Counted from the first letter of the stretch, positions 43,622-52,134 are shown. The stretch: DNA of 64,000 nucleotides from Thermocrinis jamiesonii (GCF_000702425.1 NZ_JNIE01000003.1:124650-188649); one strand, 5' to 3'. Program-made: numbers and translations. The notes: a model not told the origin generated them from the letters alone.

Positions 43622-44998
43622 ATGCAAAAACCTTGGGAAGGAAGGTTTAAAGAGAAAACAGAAAAGCTTGTGGAGAAATTTACTCAATCGGTTAGCTTTG
43701 ACAAAAGGCTTGCCCTTCAAGATATAAGGCAAAGCATTGCCCACGTAAAGGCGCTGAGCCAAGCTGGAGTAATCACAAAGGAAGAAGAAGAGCTATTAAT
43801 ATCTGGATTGCTAAAGCTAAAGGAAGATGTGGAAAGTGGAAAGATGGAGTTTTTGGAAGAGTTAGAGGATGTGCATATGAACATAGAAAGAGCTTTAACG
43901 GAAAAGGTAGGAGAGGTGGGTGGGAAGGTGCATACCGCAAGGTCCCGTAATGACCAGGTAGCAACCGACGAAAGACTTTTTCTAAAGGAAGAGATAGAAA
44001 AAATACTAAAGGATCTAAGGAAGCTAAGAGTAGCTTTGGTAGAGCTTGCTGAAAAAACGGTGGATGTTTTAATACCTTCTTATACACACCTTCAGAGGGC
44101 TCAACCTATAAGGCTTGCTCATTACTTTTTGGCATACAGAGAAGCCTTTTTGACAGACAGCTTAAGATTTGCCAATGCTTACAGGTTTGCAGATGGTCTT
44201 CCCTTGGGTAGCGGTGCGAGTGCGGGTGTGGATTTCCCCATAGATAGGTTTTATACCGCAAAGGAACTTGGATTTAGGTCTGTTATCAGAAACTCTCTTT
44301 ATGCTACCGCAGAAAGGGACTTTATCCTTGACGTGCTTTACGCTTGTGCGGTTTGTGGTATGCACCTTTCAAGGCTTTCAGAGGATTTAATATTGTGGTC
44401 AACGGAGGAATTTGGCTTTGTATCTTTGCCAGACAGACTTTGCACCGGCAGTTCCATAATGCCTCAAAAGAAAAATCCAGATGTGTTGGAGCTAATAAGA
44501 GGAAAGACAGGAAGACTCTATGGGAATTTAATAAGTCTTCTAACCACCCTAAAGGGACTCCCTTATGCATACAACAGGGACTTACAGGAGGACAAAGAAC
44601 CACTCTTTGATAGCTTAGATACCCTAAGAAGCTCTTTGGAAGTTATGACTCTTTTGCTAAAAGGTTTGCAGATAAACGAAGAAAGAATGTTTTCCTGTGC
44701 TGGTGGCTTTACCTTAGCTACAGATTTGGCAAACTACCTTGTGCTAAAGGGCTTACCCTTTAGACAAGCCCATAAAGTAGTGGGTTCTTTGGTGGGCTAT
44801 CTTTTGGAAAAAGGTAAAAGGCTTGAGGAGGTTAGCTTGGAAGAGCTAAAAGAGTTTTCTGAGCTTTTTGATGAAACCGCCTTGAAGCTTTTGGACCCAA
44901 GGGTTTGCGCAGACAGGAAGAAAACCTACGGAGGCACATCCAAAGAACAGGTGCTTATGCAGATAGAAAACGCAAAGAGAGAGGACGGTTTGCTATGA
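43622..44998 (+). CDS. argH: Argininosuccinate lyase
   Basis: Splits argininosuccinate to arginine and fumarate in the last step of arginine synthesis. The fumarase/ASL superfamily signature GSSIMPQKKNPDV is present, with TARSRNDQVATD and THLQRAQPIRLAHY. The length of 458 residues is typical. The stop overlaps the LapA-like ATG (ATGA). Nothing else in arginine synthesis is near. Confidence 0.97.
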   Translation: MQKPWEGRFKEKTEKLVEKFTQSVSFDKRLALQDIRQSIAHVKALSQAGVITKEEEELLISGLLKLKEDVESGKMEFLEELEDVHMNIERALTEKVGEVGGKVHTARSRNDQVATDERLFLKEEIEKILKDLRKLRVALVELAEKTVDVLIPSYTHLQRAQPIRLAHYFLAYREAFLTDSLRFANAYRFADGLPLGSGASAGVDFPIDRFYTAKELGFRSVIRNSLYATAERDFILDVLYACAVCGMHLSRLSEDLILWSTEEFGFVSLPDRLCTGSSIMPQKKNPDVLELIRGKTGRLYGNLISLLTTLKGLPYAYNRDLQEDKEPLFDSLDTLRSSLEVMTLLLKGLQINEERMFSCAGGFTLATDLANYLVLKGLPFRQAHKVVGSLVGYLLEKGKRLEEVSLEELKEFSELFDETALKLLDPRVCADRKKTYGGTSKEQVLMQIENAKREDGLL

Positions 44999-45222
44999 AG
45001 CTTTTTATATACTTTATCTTCTTCATAGCTTTGCTCTTAGGTTTTGGTTACTTGGTATATCTAAACAGTTCTCCTGTGGAGTTTGTTCTTACTCCTGAGT
45101 TTAACGGAACGTATTATCGCATACCACCCATTCCCCTTGGGCTTTTGGTAGTGGGCAGTTTAATTGTTGGTTTTGGATTGGGATATGTTTTTAGTTGGTT
45201 TGGAAGGTTGTTTAAGGGATGA
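44995..45222 (+). CDS. Small membrane protein, LapA (DUF1049)-like
   Basis: A 75-residue protein with two membrane segments: FIYFIFFIALLLGFGYLVYL near the N-terminus and LGLLVVGSLIVGFGLGYVFS at the C-terminus, separated by a short loop with N-S-S-P-V-E-F. This fits the LapA/DUF1049 family (N-x-x-x-V-x-F-x-L), whose E. coli member supports LPS assembly. A longer in-frame reading from 44905 lies inside argH and is unlikely. It couples argH to bioW. Confidence 0.75.
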   Translation: MKLFIYFIFFIALLLGFGYLVYLNSSPVEFVLTPEFNGTYYRIPPIPLGLLVVGSLIVGFGLGYVFSWFGRLFKG

Positions 45223-45950
45223 TAAGCGTGCGTATGAGGGCTGAGCTAAAGGGTTTGCACGTTTCTGGAGCGGAAAGGCTTATAGAAGAAGGGTCTTTAA
45301 AGCAAGTGGTCCAAGAGCTTCTTAGAAGGCCAAAAGCTTACGACAAGTTGGTAATTACTGTGGAAAAAGTAGAGAAGGTGTTTCTGATCCCAAAGGCTTT
45401 AACTATATACAGTTATGACTTTAAGTGTGTTGAAGATGCGAGGGCTTTTGCGTTGGAAAAGTTGGAGGAGGTAGGAATAAAGCGGGAGCTTGGGCAGAAG
45501 GCTTTAGAGCTTTTGGACAAAGGACCAAATCCAAGGGGTGGTAATATGAGGGGTGCAGTGCTTATGGACGTGCAAACGGGGGAAAGATTGGAGCCAGACA
45601 AAGAAAGGGGCATAAGAACAGTAAGGGTAGATTGGAAGGACAGAAAAGCCATAAAGCAAGCCCTTTTAAAGAGGGGGATAAAAAGGAAGTATTTAAACAG
45701 GCTTATGGATGCTTTGGCATTGGCTACAAAAAACGTCCATTGTGGTGTTTTGGCAGAACTTTGTTGGAGCGACGACGAAGACTACACTACGGGCTATGTT
45801 GCAAGTAACTTGGGTTACATCAGAATAAATCCACTTAAAGAATTGGGAAAACCAATAGGCGGGAGAGTTTATTTTGTGAAAAGGGAAGACTTGGAAAATC
45901 TGATAGAGTGTTTAGAAAGCAAAGCTGTGCTGATAGAAGCTTTAACTTAA
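45219..45950 (+). CDS. bioW: 6-carboxyhexanoate-CoA ligase (pimeloyl-CoA synthetase)
   Basis: Activates pimelate with CoA and ATP to begin biotin synthesis. The 243-residue protein shows the BioW motifs SVRMRAELKGLHVSGAERLI near the start, PNPRGGNMRGAVLMD and ERGIRTVRVDW in the middle, and TGYVASNLGYIRI near the end. Its presence suggests that the pimelate route is used rather than BioC/BioH. Other bio genes are absent from the window. Its 3' end overlaps the ZnuB-like gene by 9 bp. Confidence 0.92.
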   Translation: MISVRMRAELKGLHVSGAERLIEEGSLKQVVQELLRRPKAYDKLVITVEKVEKVFLIPKALTIYSYDFKCVEDARAFALEKLEEVGIKRELGQKALELLDKGPNPRGGNMRGAVLMDVQTGERLEPDKERGIRTVRVDWKDRKAIKQALLKRGIKRKYLNRLMDALALATKNVHCGVLAELCWSDDEDYTTGYVASNLGYIRINPLKELGKPIGGRVYFVKREDLENLIECLESKAVLIEALT

Positions 45951-46670
45951 CAGGCGAACTAAGAAAACCAGCACACCCAAAAAAGAGTTAAAGAATACCA
46001 CACTAAAGCCAGTGGGAAGGTCAAAAAGAAAGGAAAGAACTATGGCTAAGGTATTAACCGCAGAGCCATATATCCAAGCAAACACAAGACCCTTTCCTAA
46101 GAGCTTGGCGGTAAGGGCAGGAGCAACCAATATGGAAAAGACCACCAACACTCCCACCAGATTTACCGAGCTTGTTACGGTTAAAGCAAACAGGACAAAA
46201 AAGACAAAATCCTTCAAATACCCTTTTAAAAACCTTTCCCTTATGTAGAGCAAAAACCCGATGAACGCATACAAAAGGCCTGTTTTTATTGTTTCTTCTC
46301 TAAAGACAAAAAGAATGTCCCTTGCGGTAAGCTTTAGAAGCTCTTCCATACCGTGGGGAGATTTGGAAAGCAAAAGCACCACCGAAGAAAAGCCCAAAGC
46401 ATACATCAAGCCTATAAAAGCTTCTGAATACTCTTTAAACCTTTGGGACAAAGCAATGAGAATACTTGAAAGCAGTGCAAAGGATAAGGAAAGAAAGTAG
46501 GAGGGTCTGTCAAAGAAAAAAAGGGAGAGGGCAAGCCCCGAAGCAGAAGCCTGCGCTATGGCAATGTCTGTAAAAATTATCCCCCTTCTTACTATCTCAA
46601 GCCCAAAGTAGGCGTGAATGCCCAAAAGAATGAAGGAAAGCAGTAGGGCATTTAAGAGTATGTCTGTCAT
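45942..46670 (-). CDS. znuB: ZnuB-like metal ABC transporter permease
   Basis: A 242-residue membrane protein with 7-8 helices in the ABC-3 (ZnuB/TroC/MntB) family. Typical elements are the N-terminal HAYFGLEIVRRGIIFTDIAI, ALAQASASGL region, and SVNLVGVLVVFSILVAPALTA with the conserved G-x-L-L-V. It overlaps the binding-protein gene by 4 bp. The partner ATPase is missing from the island; the only ABC ATPase in the window, at 62586, is MlaF-type. Confidence 0.85.
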   Translation of the reverse strand: MTDILLNALLLSFILLGIHAYFGLEIVRRGIIFTDIAIAQASASGLALSLFFFDRPSYFLSLSFALLSSILIALSQRFKEYSEAFIGLMYALGFSSVVLLLSKSPHGMEELLKLTARDILFVFREETIKTGLLYAFIGFLLYIRERFLKGYLKDFVFFVLFALTVTSSVNLVGVLVVFSILVAPALTAKLLGKGLVFAWIYGSAVNTLAIVLSFLFDLPTGFSVVFFNSFLGVLVFLVRLLS

Positions 46671-47539
46671 TGGCTGAACCTTTTGAGGATCTCATCAAAC
46701 AAGGAAAATAGATCCTTGGCTTCTGGCACTGCACCTACGTCGTGGGGTAAGATTAGCACTTTGGCATTTAACCTTTTTGCCAAGTATTCTGCAGTCCTCT
46801 TTTCGTGATAGATATCCTGAAGGATAAACTTCACTCCTTGGGCTTGGGCGGTGAGATTTTCTATATGCTTGGTAGTTGGGGGAATGCCCGGAAGTGGTTC
46901 CAAAGTTCCCACCAAAACTATCCCGTATCTACTTAAGAAATAGTTATACAGCTTGTGATAGCTTATAACCTTAGTTCCCCTTAGCTTTGAGAATTCTCTG
47001 TCCCACTCCTTTAACTTTGCGTTCCATCTTCCCAAAAAGTCTTCAAGATTAGCTCTGTAGTAAGAGCAGTTTGGGCTATCCAGCTGACACATTCTTTCTG
47101 CGACAGCCCTTGCCAGAATGGGTATGTTGTGTGGGTCCAAATTGTAATGGGGATTTCCTTCTGGATGCACATCTCCCATCTCTCTGGAAACTCTCTGAGG
47201 TTTCTCTATAAGTTCCACAAACTGGGAAAGGTCCAAAAAGCCTTCTCTACCCGGCTGAATCCTGGGATTGTTGGATTGCTGAAGAAGGGGAGGAAGAAAG
47301 CCTATCTCTATGCTTGCACCTTGGATGATCAAAAGGTTTGCGTCCCTCATTTTAGCAATGTGAGAAGGCTTTGGAACAACAAAGTGAGGGTCATCGGTGC
47401 CTTTTGCGATGATATGAATCTTTACCTTATCTTTTCCTATCTCCTTTACCAGCTCTCCTATCCAGGGATAAGTCGCAACTACTTTTAGCTGGGCTAAACT
47501 AAAACCAACAAGGATCAAAATAAAGAGCATAACTCTCAT
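46667..47539 (-). CDS. znuA: ZnuA-like metal-binding periplasmic protein
   Basis: A 290-residue cluster A-I substrate-binding protein with a signal peptide (MRVMLFILILVGFSLAQ). Metal ligands fit the ZnuA/PsaA type: the H in TDDPHFVVPKPSH, the H in GNPHYNLDPHN, the H in ISYHKLYNYF and an aspartate in LPHDVGAVPEA. The histidine-rich loop of ZnuA is absent and the GNPHYNLDP element is also found in manganese/iron proteins, so zinc is favoured by neighbours, not proved. GGAGG precedes the start by 8 bp and lies inside the terminator T-tract of the upstream porin gene. Confidence 0.85.
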   Translation of the reverse strand: MRVMLFILILVGFSLAQLKVVATYPWIGELVKEIGKDKVKIHIIAKGTDDPHFVVPKPSHIAKMRDANLLIIQGASIEIGFLPPLLQQSNNPRIQPGREGFLDLSQFVELIEKPQRVSREMGDVHPEGNPHYNLDPHNIPILARAVAERMCQLDSPNCSYYRANLEDFLGRWNAKLKEWDREFSKLRGTKVISYHKLYNYFLSRYGIVLVGTLEPLPGIPPTTKHIENLTAQAQGVKFILQDIYHEKRTAEYLAKRLNAKVLILPHDVGAVPEAKDLFSLFDEILKRFSQ

Positions 47540-47552
47540 GTCTTTAGCCTCC

Positions 47553-47576
47553 TTTTAAAAAGCCCCCAGAGGGGGC
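47553..47576 (-). terminator. Intrinsic terminator/attenuator between the porin and znuA
   Basis: On the minus strand GCCCCC-TCT-GGGGGC is followed by TTTTTAAAA. The 6-bp G+C stem and T-tract form a good Rho-independent terminator. The T-tract overlaps the znuA Shine-Dalgarno, so read-through would be limited and znuAB expression reduced relative to the upstream genes. Confidence 0.85.
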
Positions 47577-47583
47577 AAACTTG

Positions 47584-49002
47584 TCAGAAGGGATGGGCAC
47601 CGTGGGCTCCTATGGCAAAGTTAAACTGAAGGATGACCTCATTTACTGTTTTTCTTCTACCTCCTTCGTAGAATGCCCTGTTTTGTCCTGCTTGCAGTCT
47701 TATGCGGGAAAACTCCGTAGGACTAAACTCAAGCATAGCATAGTAAGCGGAAAGGTTCTTTGGCAAATCATTCTTAACCCCATCTTTTTTGACGTCGTTT
47801 TTGTTTATAAGGTTGTACTGAATACCCGCTCTCCACATTTTGTCAAACCTAAAGACAAGCTGAGAATAAAAGCCCCCTTGCTTCTTTTTAACTTCTTCTG
47901 TGGTTAGCGTAGAACCATCGTATTCAAAACCTGTCCCTTTACTGTCTCTGTAGATATACTCCCCTTGGAAGGATATATACCTTATAGAGTCCAGATTATA
48001 CCTTGCGGTAAGGTCAAAGCCATAGAGCTTGGTCTTTCCCGCAAAGGCATGCTCTTCACCTTCGTGTTTATGGTATATTCTGCTGTGTCCAGTGCCATAA
48101 GAAAGTCCGGTTAAGATTGAAAGATTACCAACGTCAAAAGACGTTTTCACAAAACCCACGTATAGGTTTGGTTTCCTTGTTTCCGAGACCTCTACTGTGC
48201 CTATCTTAAAGCCATCCGTTCCAAAGCTCTGTTCGTTCTCTCCTTGGAGGACTTCCGCACCGAGTAGTAAATAGAAAGGTGTAGGCGCAAGCCAGTTTAT
48301 TTGAATGCCTTTTTCTGTAAGTCCGTCATCTCCAAAGAAGACTTTATAGACTAAGGGCTGGGTTGCAAAGTCCCAGGCGTGTGGGTGCTGAGAGTTTAGC
48401 CTTCCAAAGGAGCTTCTAAATTTACCTACTTTTAGTTGAAAACCACCGGGAAGTCCCCTCGTTACCGCATAAGCTTCCTCCACTTCCGCACCGTGCTCGG
48501 AAAAAGGAATAGTGGCGTAAAGGTCAAAGTATGGATCTACCGGTGCATAAAAGAAAAGCTCTGCATAGTTTAGGTTAAAGCCTCTTTTTTCGTTTAGGGC
48601 TCCGTGTCCGTGTTTGTCATGTTCGTGCTTGTGATACAAGCCAGGGATTTTAAGCTCTCCAAGTTCTTTGTCTTTTTTGTTCCTTCCCACAACGGATGTA
48701 TCCACTATCAAGGAGATGTCTGGTAAAAAGGCTGTCTGCCTGAAGGGAGATATTTGAAATGCTTTAAGCCTTTCTTCGTACTTGCTTCTTAGCTGAAGGG
48801 TTCTGTCTGCAGGTATAGGTTTTTCTTCCTTCTTGTCCTCCTGCTTTGCTTCAGGCTTTTGAGCCTTCTCAAGGGCTTCAATTTTTTTCTCAAGTTCCCT
48901 TATGAGCCTTCTTTGTTCTTCAAGCTGACGCTTTAGCTCTTCCAAGTTTTCTTGGGCAAAAGAAAGGCTAAATATAGAAAGCAAAAGCATTGCCTTCTTC
49001 AT
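47584..49002 (-). CDS. Outer-membrane beta-barrel with coiled-coil N-terminus and His-rich loop
   Basis: A 472-residue exported protein. A signal peptide (MKKAMLLLSIFSLSFAQ) leads into a charged coiled coil (about 18-60) and then a long series of amphipathic strands ending in ...NFAIGAHGAHPF, a terminal phenylalanine as expected for BAM-inserted barrels. The segment at about residues 122-134 has seven histidines (HKHEHDKHGHG), and another, HKHEGEEH, occurs later. These suggest a metal-collecting surface loop. It sits in a metal-uptake island, so a zinc-permeable or zinc-binding porin is likely. No TonB box is visible, so it is probably a passive barrel. Confidence 0.75.
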   Translation of the reverse strand: MKKAMLLLSIFSLSFAQENLEELKRQLEEQRRLIRELEKKIEALEKAQKPEAKQEDKKEEKPIPADRTLQLRSKYEERLKAFQISPFRQTAFLPDISLIVDTSVVGRNKKDKELGELKIPGLYHKHEHDKHGHGALNEKRGFNLNYAELFFYAPVDPYFDLYATIPFSEHGAEVEEAYAVTRGLPGGFQLKVGKFRSSFGRLNSQHPHAWDFATQPLVYKVFFGDDGLTEKGIQINWLAPTPFYLLLGAEVLQGENEQSFGTDGFKIGTVEVSETRKPNLYVGFVKTSFDVGNLSILTGLSYGTGHSRIYHKHEGEEHAFAGKTKLYGFDLTARYNLDSIRYISFQGEYIYRDSKGTGFEYDGSTLTTEEVKKKQGGFYSQLVFRFDKMWRAGIQYNLINKNDVKKDGVKNDLPKNLSAYYAMLEFSPTEFSRIRLQAGQNRAFYEGGRRKTVNEVILQFNFAIGAHGAHPF

Positions 49003-49015
49003 AGCACTACCTCCT

Positions 49016-49252
49016 TTAAAGTGTTATTACTTGTTCTACGCCCAATTGCTTGGCTTTCCCATAAAGCATGGGAAAACATCCAATGACCGCACCTTCTACC
49101 AGCTTGTCTGCAATGTTTCTCTCATAACAACACTGGTCGCAACCCATCAAAAAGCCAACCTTTCCGTCCTTTAAAAGCTTAGAAAGTCTTTCTCCTATTG
49201 GATTGCCTTTAACCAGCACGTAGGTGTTATCCTGAAAAAAGAACATACCCAT
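49016..49252 (-). CDS. DsrE-like mini-protein with CxxCC
   Basis: A 78-residue protein resembling the second half of a DsrE/DsrF-like fold: KDGKVGFLMGCDQCCYERNI then VEGAVIGCFPMLYGKAKQLG and a final strand. In the family a cysteine at this place carries sulfur or takes part in redox. Here C-x-x-C-C is present. The N-terminal half of a standard DsrE domain is shortened. It follows the His-rich gene by 52 bp and precedes the barrel by 13 bp. A thiol-based or metal-handling role is inferred only from context. Confidence 0.6.
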   Translation of the reverse strand: MGMFFFQDNTYVLVKGNPIGERLSKLLKDGKVGFLMGCDQCCYERNIADKLVEGAVIGCFPMLYGKAKQLGVEQVITL

Positions 49253-49304
49253 TTGTACCTCCTGAAGTTTTTTGTGTTTAAAAAGTGGTGTGGTTAGGAA
49301 GGGT

Positions 49305-49571
49305 TTATTCCGTTGGTGGTGCTCTGGTTAGTGTGTGCTTTTTATATGAGGACGAGGGCAAAACTTGCGGTGCTTTTGGGTTTTCTAAGGAAATTGTGGG
49401 GAAATGGAAAGTTAATTCTAAATTTACGTCATTTGTGTGCTGTGGCTGATGCTGGACTATACAGAGCTCACAATCGTGATGGTATTGAAGGTCTTCGTGA
49501 TGATGCTCTGAAGCCTTGAAATCCAAAACTAAAAGAAGAAGGATCAAGATAAAGTGCGTTAAGAGTTTCAT
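49305..49571 (-). CDS. Small His-rich exported peptide
   Basis: An 88-residue ORF with a strong signal peptide (MKLLTHFILILLLLVLDFKA) followed by a short region with the motif EHHHEDLQYHHDCELCIVQH: six histidines, two cysteines and acidic residues within 20 positions. The remaining 40 residues are Pro/Thr/Ser-rich without clear fold. This looks like an exported metal-binding peptide, perhaps capturing Zn(II) or Cu. The start overlaps the COG0523 stop (ATGA), supporting real coupled translation. I know no clear family. Confidence 0.65.
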   Translation of the reverse strand: MKLLTHFILILLLLVLDFKASEHHHEDLQYHHDCELCIVQHQPQHTNDVNLELTFHFPTISLENPKAPQVLPSSSYKKHTLTRAPPTE

Positions 49572-50836
49572 ATCTTTGTATTATTATAGCAAGATAGCAC
49601 AAAACTTTCCTTTTCTGGAGTGTCTAACCTTAATGAAAGATAAGCCTTTGGAAGCAAGTAATGACTGCTTAGATGATAGACCCTTTTATGCTTGGGCAGT
49701 TTGCTGAGTATGTAGCTAACCACACCGCTTGGCACTTTCCAAAACAAGATCTTGTCTTTTTCCGAGTTTATACATACTTTTAGCAAATCATTCACTTCGC
49801 TGAAGTTTTTAAACCTTTTTTCTTCAATAAACAGAAAATCCCCCTCTTCCAAATCATTTAGCAGTCTTTCTGCGGTATCCAGCTCATCCATAGCTATACC
49901 TTCAATGTATGCAATACCTTCCCTTGCATCAAACTCTTCTATCGGAAAGCACACCTTTTCGTGCTCAATACCTAAATCCCCACCTTTTGGAAACTCTTCA
50001 AAGATTTTTTTGTTCAGGTTTTGTCCTATAAAAACCAAAAATGGCTTTTGCTCTGTTTCTAATCTTTCCCAACTGATATAACCAAAGCTGTAGTTTAAAC
50101 CAAGGGGCAATGGACTCTCAAGGCAATTGACTACTCCCTTTACTCGGTATACGCCCTTTGGAAGGTTTAGCAAAAAACTTTCAAGTTCCTGTTTTGAATA
50201 ATAACCATCAAGGTGTAAAGTAATGCTATCAAAGACTGAGTGGTGTCCTTTCAAAGCAGGGGGTGTTTTCAAAGTCCCAAAAAGCTTATGGATGTCCTCA
50301 TCTACAAAACCTTCTTTTGCCAAAAAGAGAGGCTTTTGATAAGAGTGAAAAAATTCTAACTTTTCTCTCAGCTGGGCATTGCTTAAAAGGTCTGCCTTTG
50401 TTAGGACTAAGCAGTGGGCTGAATCTATCTGAGATTGGACCAAAGCTGTTTTTAAGACATCATCCTCCATATCTAAGCCAAAAACGCCAATGATGAGTTC
50501 TACAACATAACCAGAAGTTTCCAAACTGTAATAAATAGGAGATGGGTCCGAAAGGCCAGAGGTTTCCACTATGAGAAATTCAGGCTCTTTTCTCTTTATT
50601 TGGGCTAATGCACTTAAGAGTTCTCCTCCAAGCTCACAGCAAAAGCACCCTCCCTCAACCCCATATACCTCCATACTTTCCTGATACAACCTTATTTTGT
50701 CGTAATTTACCTTTCCAAAGTCATTAACCAGTATAGCTATCCTTTTTTCTTTAAACTTCGGAAGCAGAGACCTTATTATGAAGGTAGTTTTTCCACTCCC
50801 TAAAAAGCCTCCAACTATTAAGGCTGGTATTCTCAT
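49568..50836 (-). CDS. COG0523 (CobW/ZigA-type) metal GTPase
   Basis: A G3E-family GTPase of 422 residues. Walker A is GGFLGSGKTTFI, the metal site is VEGGCFCCELGGEL (C-x-C-C), then ETSGLSDPSPI and a TKAD base-specificity motif. The C-terminal CobW_C-like domain (about 200-420) is long and divergent. COG0523 proteins deliver zinc or other metals to client proteins, often under zinc limitation. It lies between the propeller (1-bp overlap, TAATG) and the His-rich peptide (4-bp overlap). Confidence 0.88.
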   Translation of the reverse strand: MRIPALIVGGFLGSGKTTFIIRSLLPKFKEKRIAILVNDFGKVNYDKIRLYQESMEVYGVEGGCFCCELGGELLSALAQIKRKEPEFLIVETSGLSDPSPIYYSLETSGYVVELIIGVFGLDMEDDVLKTALVQSQIDSAHCLVLTKADLLSNAQLREKLEFFHSYQKPLFLAKEGFVDEDIHKLFGTLKTPPALKGHHSVFDSITLHLDGYYSKQELESFLLNLPKGVYRVKGVVNCLESPLPLGLNYSFGYISWERLETEQKPFLVFIGQNLNKKIFEEFPKGGDLGIEHEKVCFPIEEFDAREGIAYIEGIAMDELDTAERLLNDLEEGDFLFIEEKRFKNFSEVNDLLKVCINSEKDKILFWKVPSGVVSYILSKLPKHKRVYHLSSHYLLPKAYLSLRLDTPEKESFVLSCYNNTKI

Positions 50837-52116
50837 TAAACTAGATAAGGATTTACTACCCTTTCAAACACTCCGTAAAAGTGCTTAACCAGTTGTCCCT
50901 GAGCCTGCCCAGACTCTGCGGTAAGGATCCTTTTTATCACCTCAAACTTTTGCGCATCTATCACAAATACCGAGTCCGCCACCCTGTTGCTAACGTAAAA
51001 CTTCTTCCCATCTTCCGAAAATACCACGTGTCCCATGTGTCTGCCCACACCCACGTCTATGACCTTTATCCTCTCAAAATTCTTCAGGCTTATTATTTCA
51101 ACTTTCGTATCTCCGTATTGGGTTATAACCGCATACTCTCCGTTTGGGGATATATAAGCATGTCCTACTCCCTTAACCGCAGAGTCTATGACCTTTACCA
51201 AATCACCGTTTGCATTATAAACCCTAATCGTTGTTCCTTCAAAGGGAGACGCTCCTCTGTTGCAAACCATAAAGTGTTTTCCGTCGTTGGTAAAGTTCCC
51301 GTGATGACCCTCTATCCTTGCAGGGTTTGCCGACTCCTCTGCGCTTAATTCCACACTTAAAGTTTTCAAAAGCTTTGGCTTTGAGGCATCAGATATATCA
51401 TAAACATAAACTATGGGAGTAGATTTTGTAGATTTTGGCTCGTTATACTCTACAGTAACCCACACGGTGTTTTTGTTAAAGTCAAAGTAATGGGGATTGC
51501 CAGACACATCCACATGGGCAACTACGGAAAAGTCCTTCGTGGATATGATAAAGAACCTGTTGTCTGAGTAACTTCCTACGAAGTAATACCTGCCATCTGG
51601 GCTAAAGGTCCCGTGCATACTAAAATCTCCTTTGTGTCCTGTGTTTAATACAGGCAGTTCCACGATCTTTACAATCTCAAGGTCTTTTGGAGATATAAAA
51701 GCAACACGATTTTTACCGTTATCAATGCCAGAATGATTCACCGCTACCAATCTTCCATCAGGAGAGACCACAGGATGCTTAGGCCTTGAACCAGTTTCAA
51801 TGTCTTTAACCTTCCTTAGATTGACAGTGTCTATCACGCTTACGGTCCTTTGGTCTGGTGCGTTGTTTGCGACAAAGAGATACCTGCCGTTTTTACTAAC
51901 CGAACCCAGCGTCCCACCCTTCCCACCAGTGGATATTCTTGCTATTACTTCGTCCTTTTTAGTATCAATGGCTACCACAAAACCGTCCCCCCTAAGGGCA
52001 AAGAGAGGTGTTTCCATTGGCTTTTCAGCACCTGCAAAAGAAAAGCTCTTATAAAGGGTAGCATAAGCGACACCAAAGCCCGCAAGTTTTAAAAGTTCCC
52101 TTCTGCTCGTTTTCAT
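50836..52116 (-). CDS. Tat-exported YncE-like beta-propeller with a histidine ring
   Basis: A 426-residue protein. The N-terminus MKTSRRELLKLAGFGVAYA is a twin-arginine signal (S-R-R-x-L-L-K). The rest is a seven-bladed YncE-type propeller with blade motifs of the form S-P-D-G. In six of seven blades a histidine stands three residues before that motif: H114, H168, H209, H272, H319 and H363 (numbered from this start); the first blade has leucine. Such a ring could bind metal at the propeller mouth. I chose the ATG at 52116, preceded by GGAGG at 8 bp; an ATG at 52131 would break the Tat layout. It heads the metal island. AztD is a known periplasmic propeller-type zinc chaperone, but homology to it is not evident. 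Confidence 0.8.
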   Translation of the reverse strand: MKTSRRELLKLAGFGVAYATLYKSFSFAGAEKPMETPLFALRGDGFVVAIDTKKDEVIARISTGGKGGTLGSVSKNGRYLFVANNAPDQRTVSVIDTVNLRKVKDIETGSRPKHPVVSPDGRLVAVNHSGIDNGKNRVAFISPKDLEIVKIVELPVLNTGHKGDFSMHGTFSPDGRYYFVGSYSDNRFFIISTKDFSVVAHVDVSGNPHYFDFNKNTVWVTVEYNEPKSTKSTPIVYVYDISDASKPKLLKTLSVELSAEESANPARIEGHHGNFTNDGKHFMVCNRGASPFEGTTIRVYNANGDLVKVIDSAVKGVGHAYISPNGEYAVITQYGDTKVEIISLKNFERIKVIDVGVGRHMGHVVFSEDGKKFYVSNRVADSVFVIDAQKFEVIKRILTAESGQAQGQLVKHFYGVFERVVNPYLV

Positions 52117-52134
52117 AGTATATCCTCCCACAGA

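Noticed and set aside
49313-49519. 68-codon plus-strand ORF
   Set aside because: It is antisense to the His-rich peptide gene, has a Cys/Leu-rich odd composition, and the opposite ORF has a signal peptide and a coupled start.
50881-51348. 155-codon plus-strand open frame
   Set aside because: It is antisense to the propeller gene, whose repeats create long open frames on the other strand.
50836-52116. Nitrous oxide reductase (NosZ)
   Set aside because: A propeller with histidines and Tat signal is suggestive, but it lacks the CuA cupredoxin domain and is far too short.
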